A program made the position numbers and the translations under genes. A stretch of 64,000 bases of DNA from Solen grandis (Eukaryota > Mollusca > Bivalvia > Adapedonta > Solenidae), in the NCBI GenBank assembly GCA_021229015.1, contig CM037791.1, positions 52,862,808 through 52,926,807 on the forward strand. Direction: 5' to 3'. Positions 32,268 to 44,600 of this stretch are shown here, one piece after another. A model generated the notes under the pieces. It was not told the origin of the DNA and searched no databases. It was given only the letters and a program-made list of their open reading frames with translations. Position 1 is the first letter of the stretch. Every line of letters starts with the position of its first letter.

Positions 32268-33684
32268 CCGGTGTAACAGTCAAGTTTTTCCCAAGTCAGT
32301 TTCTTCCCCGGGGAAAAACTGACTGGTCAGGTTTTTCCCTGGGGAAGAAACTGACTGGTCAGGTTTTTCCCCAGGGAAGAAACTGACTAGTCAGATTTTT
32401 CCCAGGGGAAAAAACTAACTAGTCAGGTTTTTCCCCACCCAGTCAGTTTCCCCCCCCCCCCCCTCTTTTTTTAAGGTTTCTGAGGTGGGGAAATAATGGA
32501 CTAGTCAGTTTTTTCCCCCTATCTAATATTTTGTGTGTGAAGGTCGGGAAATTCTTGCTTAGTCAGTTTTTTCTCCTCTAAAATATTGTGCATGTCAATA
32601 GGGAAATTTATCTAGTCAGTTTTCCCCCCATTCTTATATTTTCTTGCCATATCTGTATACCAATTGTCATTTTTTCTTTACAGCTCAATTTATATTTTTA
32701 GCTAATAATTTAAGTTAGTCATAATGCAACTGTTCTCAGCTTTTAATTCATTTATTGCTCCTTATCTGAATTTTTTTTTTTCCAACACCAACACAAACTG
32801 CAAGGGGGGAAAAAACTGACTAGGCCAGAATTTCCCCACTTTCATGCTCAATCTACATGACAGGGGGGAAAAAACTGACTGGTCCAGAATTTCCCCACAA
32901 AAAGGGGGAAAAAAACTGCCAATTTCCCCATCTCATGTAAAAATATTAGATAGGGGGAAAAAACTGACTGGTCCAGAATTTCCCCACCATCACGAACAAT
33001 CTATGTGACAAGGGGGAAGAAACTGATTGGTCAAGAATTTTCCCAGCATCTCACGTAAAAATATTAGATAGGGGGGGAAAAACTGACTGGTCCAGAATTT
33101 CCCCATTATCACGCACAATATATTGGTTAGGGGGGGGGGGAAAATGACTGGTCCAGAACTTCCCCACTACCCCGAACAATCTAAATGAAAGGGGGGAAAA
33201 ACTGACTGGTCAAGAATTTCCCCACCAACTCGCTCAAAAATATAAGATAGGGGGAAAAAACTGACTGGTCCAGACTTTCCAAACCATCAATGCAATCTAA
33301 ATGACAGGGGGGGGGGGGGGGGGGGGGGGGGAAATGAATAGGCCAGAATTTCCCCACCTTTATGTACAATCTACGTGACAGGGGGGAAAAAACTGACTGG
33401 TCCAGAATTTCCCCACCATTACGAACAATCTAAATGACAGGGGGGGAAAAACTGACTGGTCAAGAATTTCCCCACAATCACATGCAATATATAAGACAGG
33501 GGGGAAAAAACTGACTAGTCCAGAATTTCCCAACCTCTAAAACCTTAAAATTAGAGGGGGGAAAAAACTGACTGGGTGGGGAAAAACCTGACTAGTCAGT
33601 TTCTTCCCCGGGGAAAAACTTGACTAGTCAATTTTTCCCCGGGGAAAAAACTGACTGGGGGGGAAATCTGGGCTGTTACACCGG
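32268..33684. mobile_element. Fold-back element built of GGGGAAAAA / TTTTTCCCC satellites
   Basis: Bounded by the 12-bp inverted repeat CCGGTGTAACAG / CTGTTACACCGG. The left half is pyrimidine-rich on the plus strand (GTCAGTTTTTCCCC units). From about 32800 to 33560 it is a ~60-bp tandem array of GGGGAAAAAACTGACTGGTC + CAGAATTTCCCCACC + spacer. The two halves can pair over long stretches. It includes a run of about 25 G at 33307-33331. No coding. Class unknown. Confidence 0.72.
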
Positions 33685-33959
33685 TTTGACTACTTAACAT
33701 CCATTGTTTATTGAGAATGACACAGTGGTATTAATCACCAGGGGGCGCAATCACTACAGCAAATCACATCAGGTTGGAACCCTGATTAACTTTATACCTT
33801 TTACGTTACTGCTGTAGTGAGTAAGTCGTACAATTCATACATTGATGGGATATTTTTTTTATATTTTTCTGTCATCTGGAGGGGGTTGTGAACTAGCTGC
33901 AATAACACGTTGTAAGTCCACCTGGAACAAATTTAGAGAGCTCCTCCCAGTCAAGCAAA

Positions 33960-34222
33960 CAACTGCCAATTGCTACCAGAGGTCGTATCTACTCTTCTAA
34001 CATAAGACCTGTCTTGCTATATGGTTCCGAGACATGGGTTGTATCAGCTGCCACACTCAGGAAACTGCAGCGTAATGACAGAGCCAAGATTGACCTGCCT
34101 AGTCAAACCTGAAGAGAATGTCCCCTTTGAGACCCTTCTCTCCCAGCTTAACATTAGAGACATTGCAGATATTCTCCGAAAAAACAGGCTGAGATGGTTT
34201 GGCCAAACTTTCCAACCATGAA
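33960..34222 (+). pseudogene. LINE reverse transcriptase C-terminal fragment
   Basis: Two frames together show IRPVLLYGSETWVVS, LRKLQRNDRAKI and then LLSQLNIRDIADILRKNRLRWFG. This series follows the RT domain in RTE/I-like non-LTR elements. Frameshifts lie near 34085. It ends in ATAAAATAAAAAATAAAAAT, a probable 3' tail. Confidence 0.72.
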
Positions 34223-34229
34223 TAAAATA

Positions 34230-35655
34230 AAAAATAAAAATAACACTTCTTTGACATAATTAATTTTTGATATATAAGATTCAGTTTCATTTACTTGAAA
34301 TTACAAGGAAACAGACGCAAATATTTTACATGTAACTGGAATGGTAGAAGAAAAGAAATTTTCAGTAGTATACATTAAAACTTGTGAAAAGAAACAAACG
34401 TGTTGACTTTTGTTTAGGTAATGTGGTAAAATATTCATATGTTATAAGTCGATACCTGCCGATCATGCCTTATAAACTTGTACCAGTTATACACGTTACA
34501 AACACAGTTTTGAGTAGTAGTTTGTATTAGTAGTAGTATTTTTCGACTCTAATGGCCATACTCACACCATCTAGTATATAATATATTTAATTAAGTGAAT
34601 TAAGAAGAAAACGTGCTGACCGCCAAAATTACATTTTTAACCAACAAGGAGCATGTCATTTATCGATTCGGCAACCATCTGGTTTTAGACTGGCAGTTTG
34701 CACTGACGGACGGGAACATTAAAATATCACGAAATTTAAAACCATGATTGCTGTTTGTTGTTGTTGTTTTGTTCATGATTGTTTTTCTGCCATAAGGAGC
34801 ATCTTTGCATCAGAGTATATACTGTTTGATTTTTTTCTCCGTCGGTGTTTAGTTCTGTATAACGGGATGTTTAAATGTATTTACGTCGCGTGCGCAGTAG
34901 CTTCTATGTCCTAGTTTAACCAACCGTAATTTATCATTTAAGTTTTCTGTTAATACGGTAAAACAACAACGCAACATAAATAGATTTATTACATTATTTA
35001 TGTGTATGTGTTTTCCGAAGTGTTTGTAAGACTGGTATTAATATGATTTACAAATAAAATTCAAACAAGCATAAGTGCGCTCTTTGCCACTTAGGATTTT
35101 TTTTTAACTCGACTTTACTTTGCATTACAGACTTGATTTTTTTCTGTCCATCGGTCTTACTTTATAAATGACGTAAATTTATTCAAGTTGGTAGAACAAA
35201 TGTTCAAGAACATAAATGTAATATGGTTGCTGATACAAACCAATAGGGGATATGCGAAAAATCAACATTAAAACATTACGAAATATTGACTTTGGAAAGA
35301 TAAACATTTTCTTGGTTAAGGGATGTAAAAAAATAGGTTACGATCTCTATAATTTGCCATAAACTGACTAGATGCTATGGTGTGGATACAACCAAATTTA
35401 ATTTAATCGTAATGATATGTATGTATAGCCATTAGCGGCCGAATACCTTAACGAGTCGGAGGTTTCCACTATAAAGCAACGGCCCTATTCATTTAATTTT
35501 ACCTCCGAACCCGATCTTTTAATTAGAGATGTAAATACCTAGATTTATATATTGTAGCTTCGTGCTATGTAGCTTAAATATTTGAAAAGAAGCTGATTAT
35601 GTTTGTGAAACTTCATGATGACAGGTCAAAATAAATCTCTGATCAACCAAACCTT
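34230..35655. other. No gene seen
   Basis: About 1.4 kb of AT-rich sequence ending at the assembly gap. No coding, repeats or element ends were recognised. Confidence 0.5.
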
Positions 35656-35755
35656 NNNNNNNNNNNNNNNNNNNNNNNNNNNNNNNNNNNNNNNNNNNNN
35701 NNNNNNNNNNNNNNNNNNNNNNNNNNNNNNNNNNNNNNNNNNNNNNNNNNNNNNN
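35656..35755. other. Assembly gap (100 N)
   Basis: Exactly 100 unknown bases, the usual placeholder for a gap of unknown size. Linkage across it, and anything it held, cannot be assessed. Confidence 0.99.
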
Positions 35756-36059
35756 AACGTATTTTGCAGTTTCCCTGGCAACAAGCTTTTATATTAATTA
35801 TAATTTATCAATTTATAGATGATAATGGGGTACAAAAATTTTTCATTCTTAAAATGAACCATTAAACTAGTTTGACTTAGTGACTTTCTCTTTTCCAGAG
35901 CCATTTACATATCAAGCAAAATTTGTCAGATCCCTATTTATCTGTCAAAAATTTAAACATACTTGGTTTATCGCAAGGAAACGATTTTATGTATTTGATT
36001 TTTATAGCAAAAAGGTAAAGGCAAAGTGTTTTGTTTATTATAGTGTCACCCCTATTGAA

Positions 36060-36240
36060 AGGACCAGCCAGTTTTGACTTATGAGACACCTCTTTGCTTT
36101 CACAAGTACCTTCCCAGTTCCCTCTGATATGCCAGGCACCAGGCAGGAAGACAACCGGTAAACATTCTTTAACTAGCTGGCGAACGTTTCTTTGCCGGGG
36201 ATCGAACCTTCGACCTCCTGGCCACGGGATCGGTATAGTA
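36060..36240 (-). mobile_element. tRNA-derived SINE head
   Basis: Minus strand from about 36240: CCGATCCCGTGGCCAGGAGG then AAGGTTCGATCCCCGGC. This has a tRNA-like box A (GTGGCCAGGAGG) and a strong box B (GGTTCGATCCC). The body follows to about 36060. It is not a functional tRNA, because the acceptor stem does not close. Confidence 0.6.
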
Positions 36241-36348
36241 TAATATGGACATGAAATGGGGGGGTAACTTGAAGTGTTACAACTAAGTGAAACCCCCCCC
36301 CCCCCCCCCCCCTCCTACACACACACACACCTCCATCCGATCCGGTAA

Positions 36349-36478
36349 GGTAAAGTCCGTAATGGTTCCGCTACATTTCGGACCTCATGGCCTTTCACGG
36401 AGATAACCAGGGTTTCCAAAAGTTTCATTAGTGTACCTTGGTTATTTTGGTAGAGGTAAAGTGGTCCAAGACGTTTGA
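36349..36478 (+). mobile_element. MITE family A, copy 1 (right end truncated)
   Basis: GGTAAAGTCCGTAATGGTTC, then CATTTCGGACCTCATGGCCT, TTTCACGGAGATAACC and AAGTGGTCCAAGACG. Shares these blocks in order with copies at 45339, 61322 and 63224. It is preceded by a C-run and CA repeats (36293-36330). Confidence 0.75.
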
Positions 36479-36519
36479 TATTCCTGGGTATGACATATTG
36501 CGTCTATCATCACCTAAAT

Positions 36520-37075
36520 TTCAAATGTTCTACCATGGCATCAACATGTCACCCTGGATGAATTTCAAATGTCCTACCATGGCATCAACATGTCACCCTG
36601 GATGAATTTCAAATGTCCTACCATGGCATCAACATGTCACCCTGGATGAATTTGAAATGTCCTACCATGGCATCAACATGTCACCCTGGATGAATTTCAA
36701 ATGTCCTACCATGGCATCAACATGTCACCCTGGATGAATTTCAAATGTCCTACCATGGCATCAACATGTCACCCTGGATGAATTTGAAATGTCCTACCAT
36801 GGCATCAACATGTCACCTGGATGAATTTCAAATGTCCTACCATGGCATCAACATGTCACCCTGGATGAATTTCAAATGTCCTACCATGGCATCAACATGT
36901 CACCCTGGATGAATTTAAATGTCCTACCATGGCATCAACATGTCACCCTGGATGAATTTCAAATGTCCCCTGGTGAATTTGAAATGTCCTACCATGGCAT
37001 CAACATGTCACCCTGGATGAATTTCAAATGTCCTACCATGGCATCAACATGTCACCCTGGATGAATTTGAAATGC
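36520..37075. repeat. 44-bp satellite, about 12 copies
   Basis: Unit GATGAATTTCAAATGTCCTA + CCATGGCATCAACATGTCACCCTG. Copies are nearly identical; variants are TTTGAAATG in place of TTTCAAATG, a missing C in one copy and one rearranged unit near 36965. High identity points to recent expansion or homogenisation. Confidence 0.93.
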
Positions 37076-37079
37076 AAGT

Positions 37080-39080
37080 CCTCATATCAAACATCATATA
37101 TACTTAATTTTTGAAAATCAAATATTTAAAGATACGTCAATATTCTAACAACACACTTAAGAATCAGTTATAAAATAAGATACAAACTTTGCGAAAAAAA
37201 CATTAAAAGAGGGAGGTGAGTTGTTTTTTTGTTGTTGTTGTTGTTGTTTTTTTTTGGGGGGGGGAGAACTATCACAATTATCATATTTTTATACAACACG
37301 TGTGTAAGTTTAACGATTCCCCGACGTTACGGATGAGGCCCATTTGAAAACGTTTTTAAGTTCCCGGGGAATGAATGTTTAATCGTGGGTGGGCATTCAA
37401 AAACTTTTTTTATTCCCGTGGTGGGGAATTTAAGTTCGTTTTCAAGTGTCACTGAGGTACCTGAAAAGAAGGAAACTTGAAAACATTACACCCGGAACTA
37501 CCCTTTCGACAGGCGTGCGTTTAAAGGGAAACAAGCCACGTAACATATTCAGGATAATATATGCTGTTCGTGTCCCATTGCAAGGGACGCACCGTGAGTT
37601 TTATATGTTTCAGTCAAGTTTTCATGACACGAGATATATCAGCCATACCCGTCGTGTTGACAATATCTTAGGTTTTTCGTAATACTATGGATGCGATTGA
37701 CTAGCAGGTACTTATCCTTCTTCTTATTTTCTTTTTCACTTTTCTCGTCACCATACGTTCTAAACTTGGATTTTTCTTGGCTGTTTGTACCAATGCAATT
37801 TCCATTTTCTATATATTATCATGTTTGAGAGCAAAAAAAAAAAAACAAGCAAAAAAAACAGCAAAAAAAACCAACAACAAACAAACAAAAACGCCAGTAT
37901 CAATCCGCATACTTTGATAAATTGACATGAATGAAACATTTACATGTTTAATTGCTGTCACTAGATATATAAAGTTGACTGTTTTAGTCTAAGAAGGTTA
38001 TTAGACATATATTCAGGGGCCATAACCGATGCAAGATTCTCTTGTGTTTTATGCGGCCGACATTCAGCTTAATGAAAGTGAAATCTCCTTAAAAGTTATG
38101 AATTAAACCTCAAAAATTACATATAAGGAAGCGTTGTACAATCAACAATTAATCAAAATCTTAATTTAATTTCTCAAACCATAAGAAAAAACCATACCAA
38201 AGGTACTTTGTGTTTCATATACAGAAAATTCAATAAATCATTTCCTTTAATGTAAACCATCCATAATACAATTATACATGTAATCATGGTCCTTAGATGC
38301 TTGAAAACATGTAATCATGGTCCTTCAGATGCTTGAAAACATGTAATCATGGTCCTTCAGATGCTTAAAAAGACTTCAGTAAAGACGCAAGAATCCAATG
38401 ACTTGGATTTATAGGCTATTTTGCTCTAAGTCTATAAAGGCTTGAATTTACTATAAAACTCCCGCAGTTCCTTGATGTACCATGATCACAATTTAAAGAT
38501 GCACGGATTACCTTAAGTAAAAGGGCCATAACTTTTTCGAGTTTCAGATTTCAATCGTGTAACTCCTTACTTATAATTCTGGAGTCAAACTTTCAAACAA
38601 TATTCCAGCATCTTCTAAACAGACCTGCACAGAAGGAGAAGAAGAACACAGTAAACTAACAGTAAAACTAACACAGAAACTAACACAGAAAACTAACACA
38701 GTAAATTTGATTATTTAAAGTTAACCTTAATAATGCAACAACAAAAATTCCCAAACTGTCCCTTAATTGACCACATTTATTTTTTTTTTGTGAAATGCTT
38801 AAGATGACGTCACCAGAAATCAGCAGAACATGAAAAAAGTTGATAATCGTAGTACAAAAGCAGGAACTAACTTGAAAAGAGATAAAAACATTGGAAGAAT
38901 AATCCAATGACTTACTTAAAAGTGGAGTGGTAAAATAAATTAAACACATTTGGAGTACAATTGATTAAGTTGAGTATGAATATGCTAAAATAAAATAAAA
39001 AATAAAATCGGTAAAATACACTCGGTTAGGTCAAGACGATTTCTTTCATTCGATTAATGAATTCATCGTACATGATTTAT
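37080..39080. other. No gene seen; short tandem repeats
   Basis: Contains poly-purine and A-rich runs, a three-copy ~37-bp repeat at 38273-38368 (ACATGTAATCATGGTCCTT) and short ACTAACACAG repeats at 38650-38700. The open frame at 37446-37682 has no recognisable features. Confidence 0.5.
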
Positions 39081-39081
39081 A

Positions 39082-39141
39082 TTTAAGAAATGACCAATCT
39101 CTGTGTTTTGCAACAAAACACAGAGTTTGATTATTTCTTAA
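39082..39141. repeat. 60-bp near-perfect inverted repeat
   Basis: TTTAAGAAAT ... CTCTGTGTTTTG, CAA loop, CAAAACACAGAG ... ATTTCTTAAA. A related 16-base block ATTATTTCGATTCTA(A) at 39208-39225 reappears inverted at 39628-39645. The hairpin may therefore be one end of a larger ~590-bp element. Confidence 0.7.
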
Positions 39142-39834
39142 AAGTTTTGAGTTCCGATGATTATTTGCACCTAACGAAATTCACAACAAAGCACAAGTAG
39201 AGATTGATTATTTCGATTCTAATCCTATATTCGTCACTTTTCATCCGCACTTTTTCTTTGAAACGCGGAGCCTACTAGCCATATATTCGGTTCTCCCTAA
39301 ATAAACAATTGATGATAATAAATAAAGAAAAACGCATTTATTTTATATGTGTTGTTTACATTCTTTACTTACATTTTTTTAAACTCTTTTAATCTCTGTT
39401 ATATACCTATTTATATATCTAACTGTCCTCTATAACTCGCAAAATATACATCAATTGTCAACTCGGCTCTTCTACTTAAAATTTGTAAAGTAAGTCATTT
39501 TGTTACGTCATCAACGTGAGCGCGTGCGCGCAGTGCGACCTGTGATCTATTGTGAATTTACACACAATAATTTTCCTTCTTTCTGTATAGAGATGGATAT
39601 GCAAGTCGCACATTTCTCTCTAGATCGGGATAGAATCGAAATAATCCCAATGCCTGTGATTTGATGTGTTTTTAATCACAGGTTCCTCGATCATGTGCAA
39701 ATAATATGCACCTGAACTCAAAACTGTGGACAAAACACAGAGATGGAATATCATCCTTCAATTCAAATCATTTTTCGAACGATGCTACAATGAATTATGC
39801 CATTCCGGCGAAACAGTTCATCTTGACTAAACGC

Positions 39835-40135
39835 CTAAACAGTCACAATGACGTCATCATCACTGTCAAAACCCATAAACAGTCACAATGACGTCATCAT
39901 TACTGTCAAAACGCCCAAACTGTCACAATGATGTCATCATCACTGTCAAAACCCATAAACAGTCACACTGACGTCATCATTACTGTCAAAACGCCCAAAC
40001 TGTCACAATACATCACATAAACAGTCACAATGACGTCATCATTACTGTCAAAACGCCCAAACTGTCACAATGACGTCATCATCACTGTCAAAAAGCCTAA
40101 ACAGTCACAATGACGTCATCATCACTGTCAAACCG
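39835..40135. repeat. 40-bp satellite carrying TGACGTCA, about 7 copies
   Basis: Unit CAGTCACAATGACGTCATCA + TCACTGTCAAAACCCATAAA. Two sub-variants (…CCCATAAACAG and …CGCCCAAACTG) alternate, so the true unit may be a dimer of 80 bp. Nearly every monomer has an intact palindromic TGACGTCA (CRE-like) core. Confidence 0.92.
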
Positions 40136-40139
40136 CTTC

Positions 40140-41430
40140 TTACGAAGTTCTAATTTTAGTTTTGAAAATACAGGTAGGTTCCAAATGTTGGGGAAACATG
40201 GGATATCATAGTCACACTCAATTGCTGCAGTCACGCCAACTTCTGAGGTGAAGACATCTGCAGTGACCTAGACCACAAGGATATCTGCTGAAGTCTTCCC
40301 CTCCCTTTTTACCCACCCCCATGCTTGAACTCTGCTGCCCATTTTTATTACAAGAATATGAAAGACAGTCATCACCAAAGGTAGTCTTCATAAATTTCCT
40401 TGGTGAATGCCTTGGGAAAAGAAAAAAAGTGCCAGCCCAGAAACGTTCTGATGTACCTTAAAGGCACTTAGGAAACCGATTTACATGTAACAAAAATGTA
40501 TAACTCTGAATATCTTATATATGTATAGGCGATTCCCGGTTATGCCTAAAATAAATCAGTGTTTCGGGCAACCAGACTCTACCTAATCAAAACCCACCGA
40601 CCCTAAAGTTTTAAAGGTCAATTTGGGACCGCCGAAATGTCTATTGCTGGAATTAAAAAAAAACAATCCCTTCCCTACCTAACTATTTTGAGACTGTTGC
40701 CCTAAACACACATTTTTTTCTTGCCTTATTTGAAATGCCGGGGACCGGTGTTATATTACGAATAAGGAATGTTTTCAAACAACGTAAATCAACATAATTG
40801 TTTTATATAAGAGCTCAACCCATCCTCTTATTCAAATATGAACCATTTAATTGTTAGTATGATTTAAACATTAGATGACTTAGAGCGTCTGTCACTCCCA
40901 TGAGATGAATTTGGAAACTCTAGCATTATACTCAGAGGTGAACCTACCAAACCAGTCAACTTCAAAAAAAAAATATTTTAATGTTAGCGTTCAAGTGCAA
41001 CCGATAATCCCCGTTACGTCTGAGTCTACTATCTCCATTTCAAAATGCAATTCGGTTAAGTCATTCAATATATAAATGTGTTCAAAATATGTCTCGCTTG
41101 CAAGGTACCTAGCAAACATTCATAGCTTCAATTTCTGTCTGTCCTCGATGCTGGGTGTAAAATACCACCAAGTGATTGTGGTGTTGCCTAGTCAACTAAA
41201 GATACAACAACAACTTCCTGGTATCTTTAGTACCATGTTACAGACTGCGGGGGCTATATATTAACACCAGAAGAAACAAAGCAACATTGTCTTTTTAAGC
41301 CTTTAATTCAAAATTTAAAGTTTTATACTGAACCTTAAAACATGTATAATAGATTTAAGTCTACATTGTTATTATATGGCTTAATATCAGGACGTAAGTA
41401 GTCAGACTATTTATGCATTGCCTTGGGAAA
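40140..41430. other. No gene seen downstream of the sulfotransferase gene
   Basis: The first ~300 bp upstream of 41434 on the plus strand would hold the 3' untranslated region of the minus-strand gene. No clear coding or repeat signal elsewhere. Confidence 0.45.
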
Positions 41431-41433
41431 TAA

Positions 41434-41624
41434 TTAGTTTTTAATATTGTAATTGAATCTATCTCCGAGCAATTTCCCTAGCTCCTCGTTGTATGGTCTA
41501 TAAAACTCAGTCAGTAATGCTCGAGTAGAATTAAGCATGTCCCCCTTCAACAGCTGCGACTTTGCTCGAACATGCGTTCGAGGTTGGTTGACAATAGTCT
41601 CCATTGTTTCTTCACTTACAGGCC
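41434..41624 (-). CDS. CHST15-like: Sulfotransferase exon 7: C-terminus
   Basis: Acceptor CCTTCTAG|GG restores phase 1 to 0. Encodes the helix SQLLKGDMLNSTRALLTEFY and RPYNEELGKLLGDRFNYN, the usual C-terminal 'FY.P.N..L..LL.D.RF' signature, then a stop at 41434-41436. Confidence 0.88.
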
Positions 41625-44600
41625 CTAGAAGGTTGAAAAATAAAGTTAAATTAATCTTTTGCAATATTGATAGTTATTATCAAGTTATTTGTACTATCAT
41701 CATCAACGTCATCATCATCAGTATCATCATCTCGGTTGTCATTGAAATCCTCGCATATGTCAGCACCAGCTTTCACGAACTTTTTGTAGCTTAGAAAGAT
41801 AATTTGGTAAAGGGCACGAGTGTCGTCTTCATTCCTTTCTTTACAAATGACCATCTCTTCAGAAATTTGGTTCATATTCATATGGAAGGGGATATCCGCC
41901 AATATTCCAGTTACTATTTTTAACTTGCAACTATTTAGTTTTCAGTTTTATCCCTTTATTTTTTACAATTGTGTCTTTTAATTTCTATTTCTAGCTATGT
42001 TCATTACTATGTGTAACTTTGAAACATTGCAGTTCCTTTTCTTAATACGACGGTCAACTATATAAACCTATGTCATTCCTATTATAACATTCCAACTATG
42101 TATGTCTGACTTTAATTTCTATTTCTATGTTTCAAATAACGTATTTAAGCAATTTTGTGTTAACATAATGTTGCGTTCTTCAAATTACACTATTTAGCTC
42201 CATGAAACGTTCAATTTAACACCAACGCAGTACTCAAATCTCGCATATAGTTTGCAAGTTAGAAAACTGGCAAACACAAATCTCGAATGTAAGTTGACAC
42301 CCGCTGGCGGGCACCTGTTTGTCGGTATGTTAGAAATAGAACTAAATGGTTTAAAAATAGAACGGAATCCCAAGTACTCGCAACGTTAGGATGCTGCAAA
42401 GACAGCAGAGGTGTTACGAACGATAAGACACTCTTCTTACTGGAGATAGCGCATCAAGTTCAAGTTTATTGGCTCGATGCAGGTAACTTTTGCAATATCT
42501 TTTATAACTAGTATTTTATAGGTATTAATTGACTTTTTGTTATCTGAAATAATGTGTTTAAAAACTTATACATCAATACAAACTGAACACGGCTGGTTTA
42601 ATTTACTGAAACCATTATTCTCCCGATCACGAGTTTAGGGTGCAATCATGTAGATTTCTGGGTTGTTGCGCCGGCCTGTACAATTACCCTAGTTACATCC
42701 GACGATCCGTGATTACAGTATTAATCTCAGAACCAAAATGTAACAGGTGATGAAAAAATCAATGACTCGACCGGGACTCGAACCCAGGGCCTCGGGAATA
42801 CCGCTCCTGCACTCTACAGACTGAGCTATCAAGTCACATGTCATATCTATTGATTAATCACCAAACACCTGTACCCGGCTACAAAAATCTATGAAAATGA
42901 TTCCACAACACTATCATGGAAAATTATTAGAATTTGTAGGTCCAATTATCATGACTGCTATCTATTTTGCACATTACGTAAGAAGTGAATATTATTTTTC
43001 ATGTGCATGGTAGATTTTCTAACCTCAGAGTAAGATCTTGATTTTTTGAAAGATTTTTTGAATAAGGTTAAGATCAATAAATAATCATAAAATGATGAAA
43101 AATTAAAGACTGGCTACCTGTCTACAAATAAATTACAGAATAATTAAAACTTTTATTTCAATCCTTTAGATATGGACAACAGAAAGGCGGCAGAACTTCT
43201 CCGCAAGGCAGCTGATGCCTTACTGAATGTCAATCCAGTGACCGACACGACCTCAGGCTCTGATGTCCAACCTGGCCCAAGCAGGCCAAGTACCTCCATA
43301 CAGGCGCAGGTGCGAAGCCTCTTTGCACCTTACAGAAGGCCTCAGCATAGCCTAAGGGCGTCAGGCAGCAAGTCTGTTCTGTGGACGAACAAGTTTCTAT
43401 GCCTGGCCAACACAGACCAGGTATAACTAATAGCTTAGTGGTGACTTAGAAATCCACTTGCAGCACATTGTTAGATTGGTGGAAATTACTTCTCTCTTTT
43501 TCACTTAGGAATTTAATCCCTATTAACAGATTTGTTATAATATGAAATGTGGAGGCTAGCTGGGCTCATTGCTTTGTATCCATATCCTTTACACAAGATA
43601 AATTAAAAAAAGAACATTTTTCAAAGTATGGCAGTAGTAAATAGATATTTATATTCTTTTAAAGACAAACATTTCACCAACATATACTTATTCATTAAAA
43701 GGAAAAATTGGGGGGGGGGGGGGGGGGGGCAGTGTATCTCTATTGTCGATCGGAAAACATTTAAGACAAAGATCATGTTTCAAAATAACATCATGAAACA
43801 TCATGTTAATTCTTACTTTATTTTTATGCTCCCCCTCTTTGAAAAAGATGGTATAGCTGTGCAAATGTCGATCGGTCTGTCAATATAGACCAAACCTTGT
43901 CCGATTTATTACTTTAGTTCCTTTTTTATTTTTGTGCCAAAACCTAAAATAATTCACATTTAAATATGACTGATAAAAGGGGTTCCGTAGAAGACCCTCT
44001 AAAGTCAAGGTCATATTTCATGTTTATTATTATTTGACTAATAACTTTTGTTCTATTTGACACTTAAATCTTAAAAGTTCATACACCAATTGCTTATGAT
44101 CAGTCAACAATTACTTCACTTCTTGAATTTGCTTCTGATTTTACAAAACATTTGAAATAGATAAACACTTTTTTTTTTGGTATTTTACATGGGGGAAAAA
44201 TTAAACCTGTACATACCAAAGAAGCCAGAGCTCTTCCGTGTGAAGTGCAGTGCCCCATCTATCTATAAATAGATGGGGTTCCCCGCAGTTTAAAGCGCCG
44301 TCTAGCGACCTCATGTTCGACAATGCAAGTTTCCTTGACAACTAGCATTGTGTGTTATGCGAACATTGCATCATTGTACGTTTGATTAGCCAACTTTGTT
44401 AAGTCACTAGATGTAATATTGAGAGTTTGCTGGCATAAGTAGAATTATCAAAGTTACAACGACATCAGTTTGCAATTACACTGTAAACACGCTGTACATT
44501 TCTAAATTGATTTAGAAAAACAATTGTTAAAAGTTATGAATAGAAATTAGAAAATGAAATGCAAGAGTTGAAATTTGAAAATACTAATTACAATTATTAA

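Noticed and set aside
36520..37075. Regular direct repeats resembling a CRISPR array
   Set aside because: Units are contiguous without unique spacers, and the genome is eukaryotic.
37446..37682. 78-codon ORF as a gene
   Set aside because: No domain, no supporting splice sites and composition like its surroundings.
41651..41902. Minus-strand ORF with an Asp-rich tract as an additional sulfotransferase exon
   Set aside because: It starts in the terminal repeat of the 2.8-kb element, the Asp tract is a (GAT)n simple repeat, and the flanking exon phases already join perfectly without it.
42755..42845. Functional tRNA gene on the minus strand
   Set aside because: Good A and B boxes, but the acceptor arms do not pair; better explained as a SINE head.
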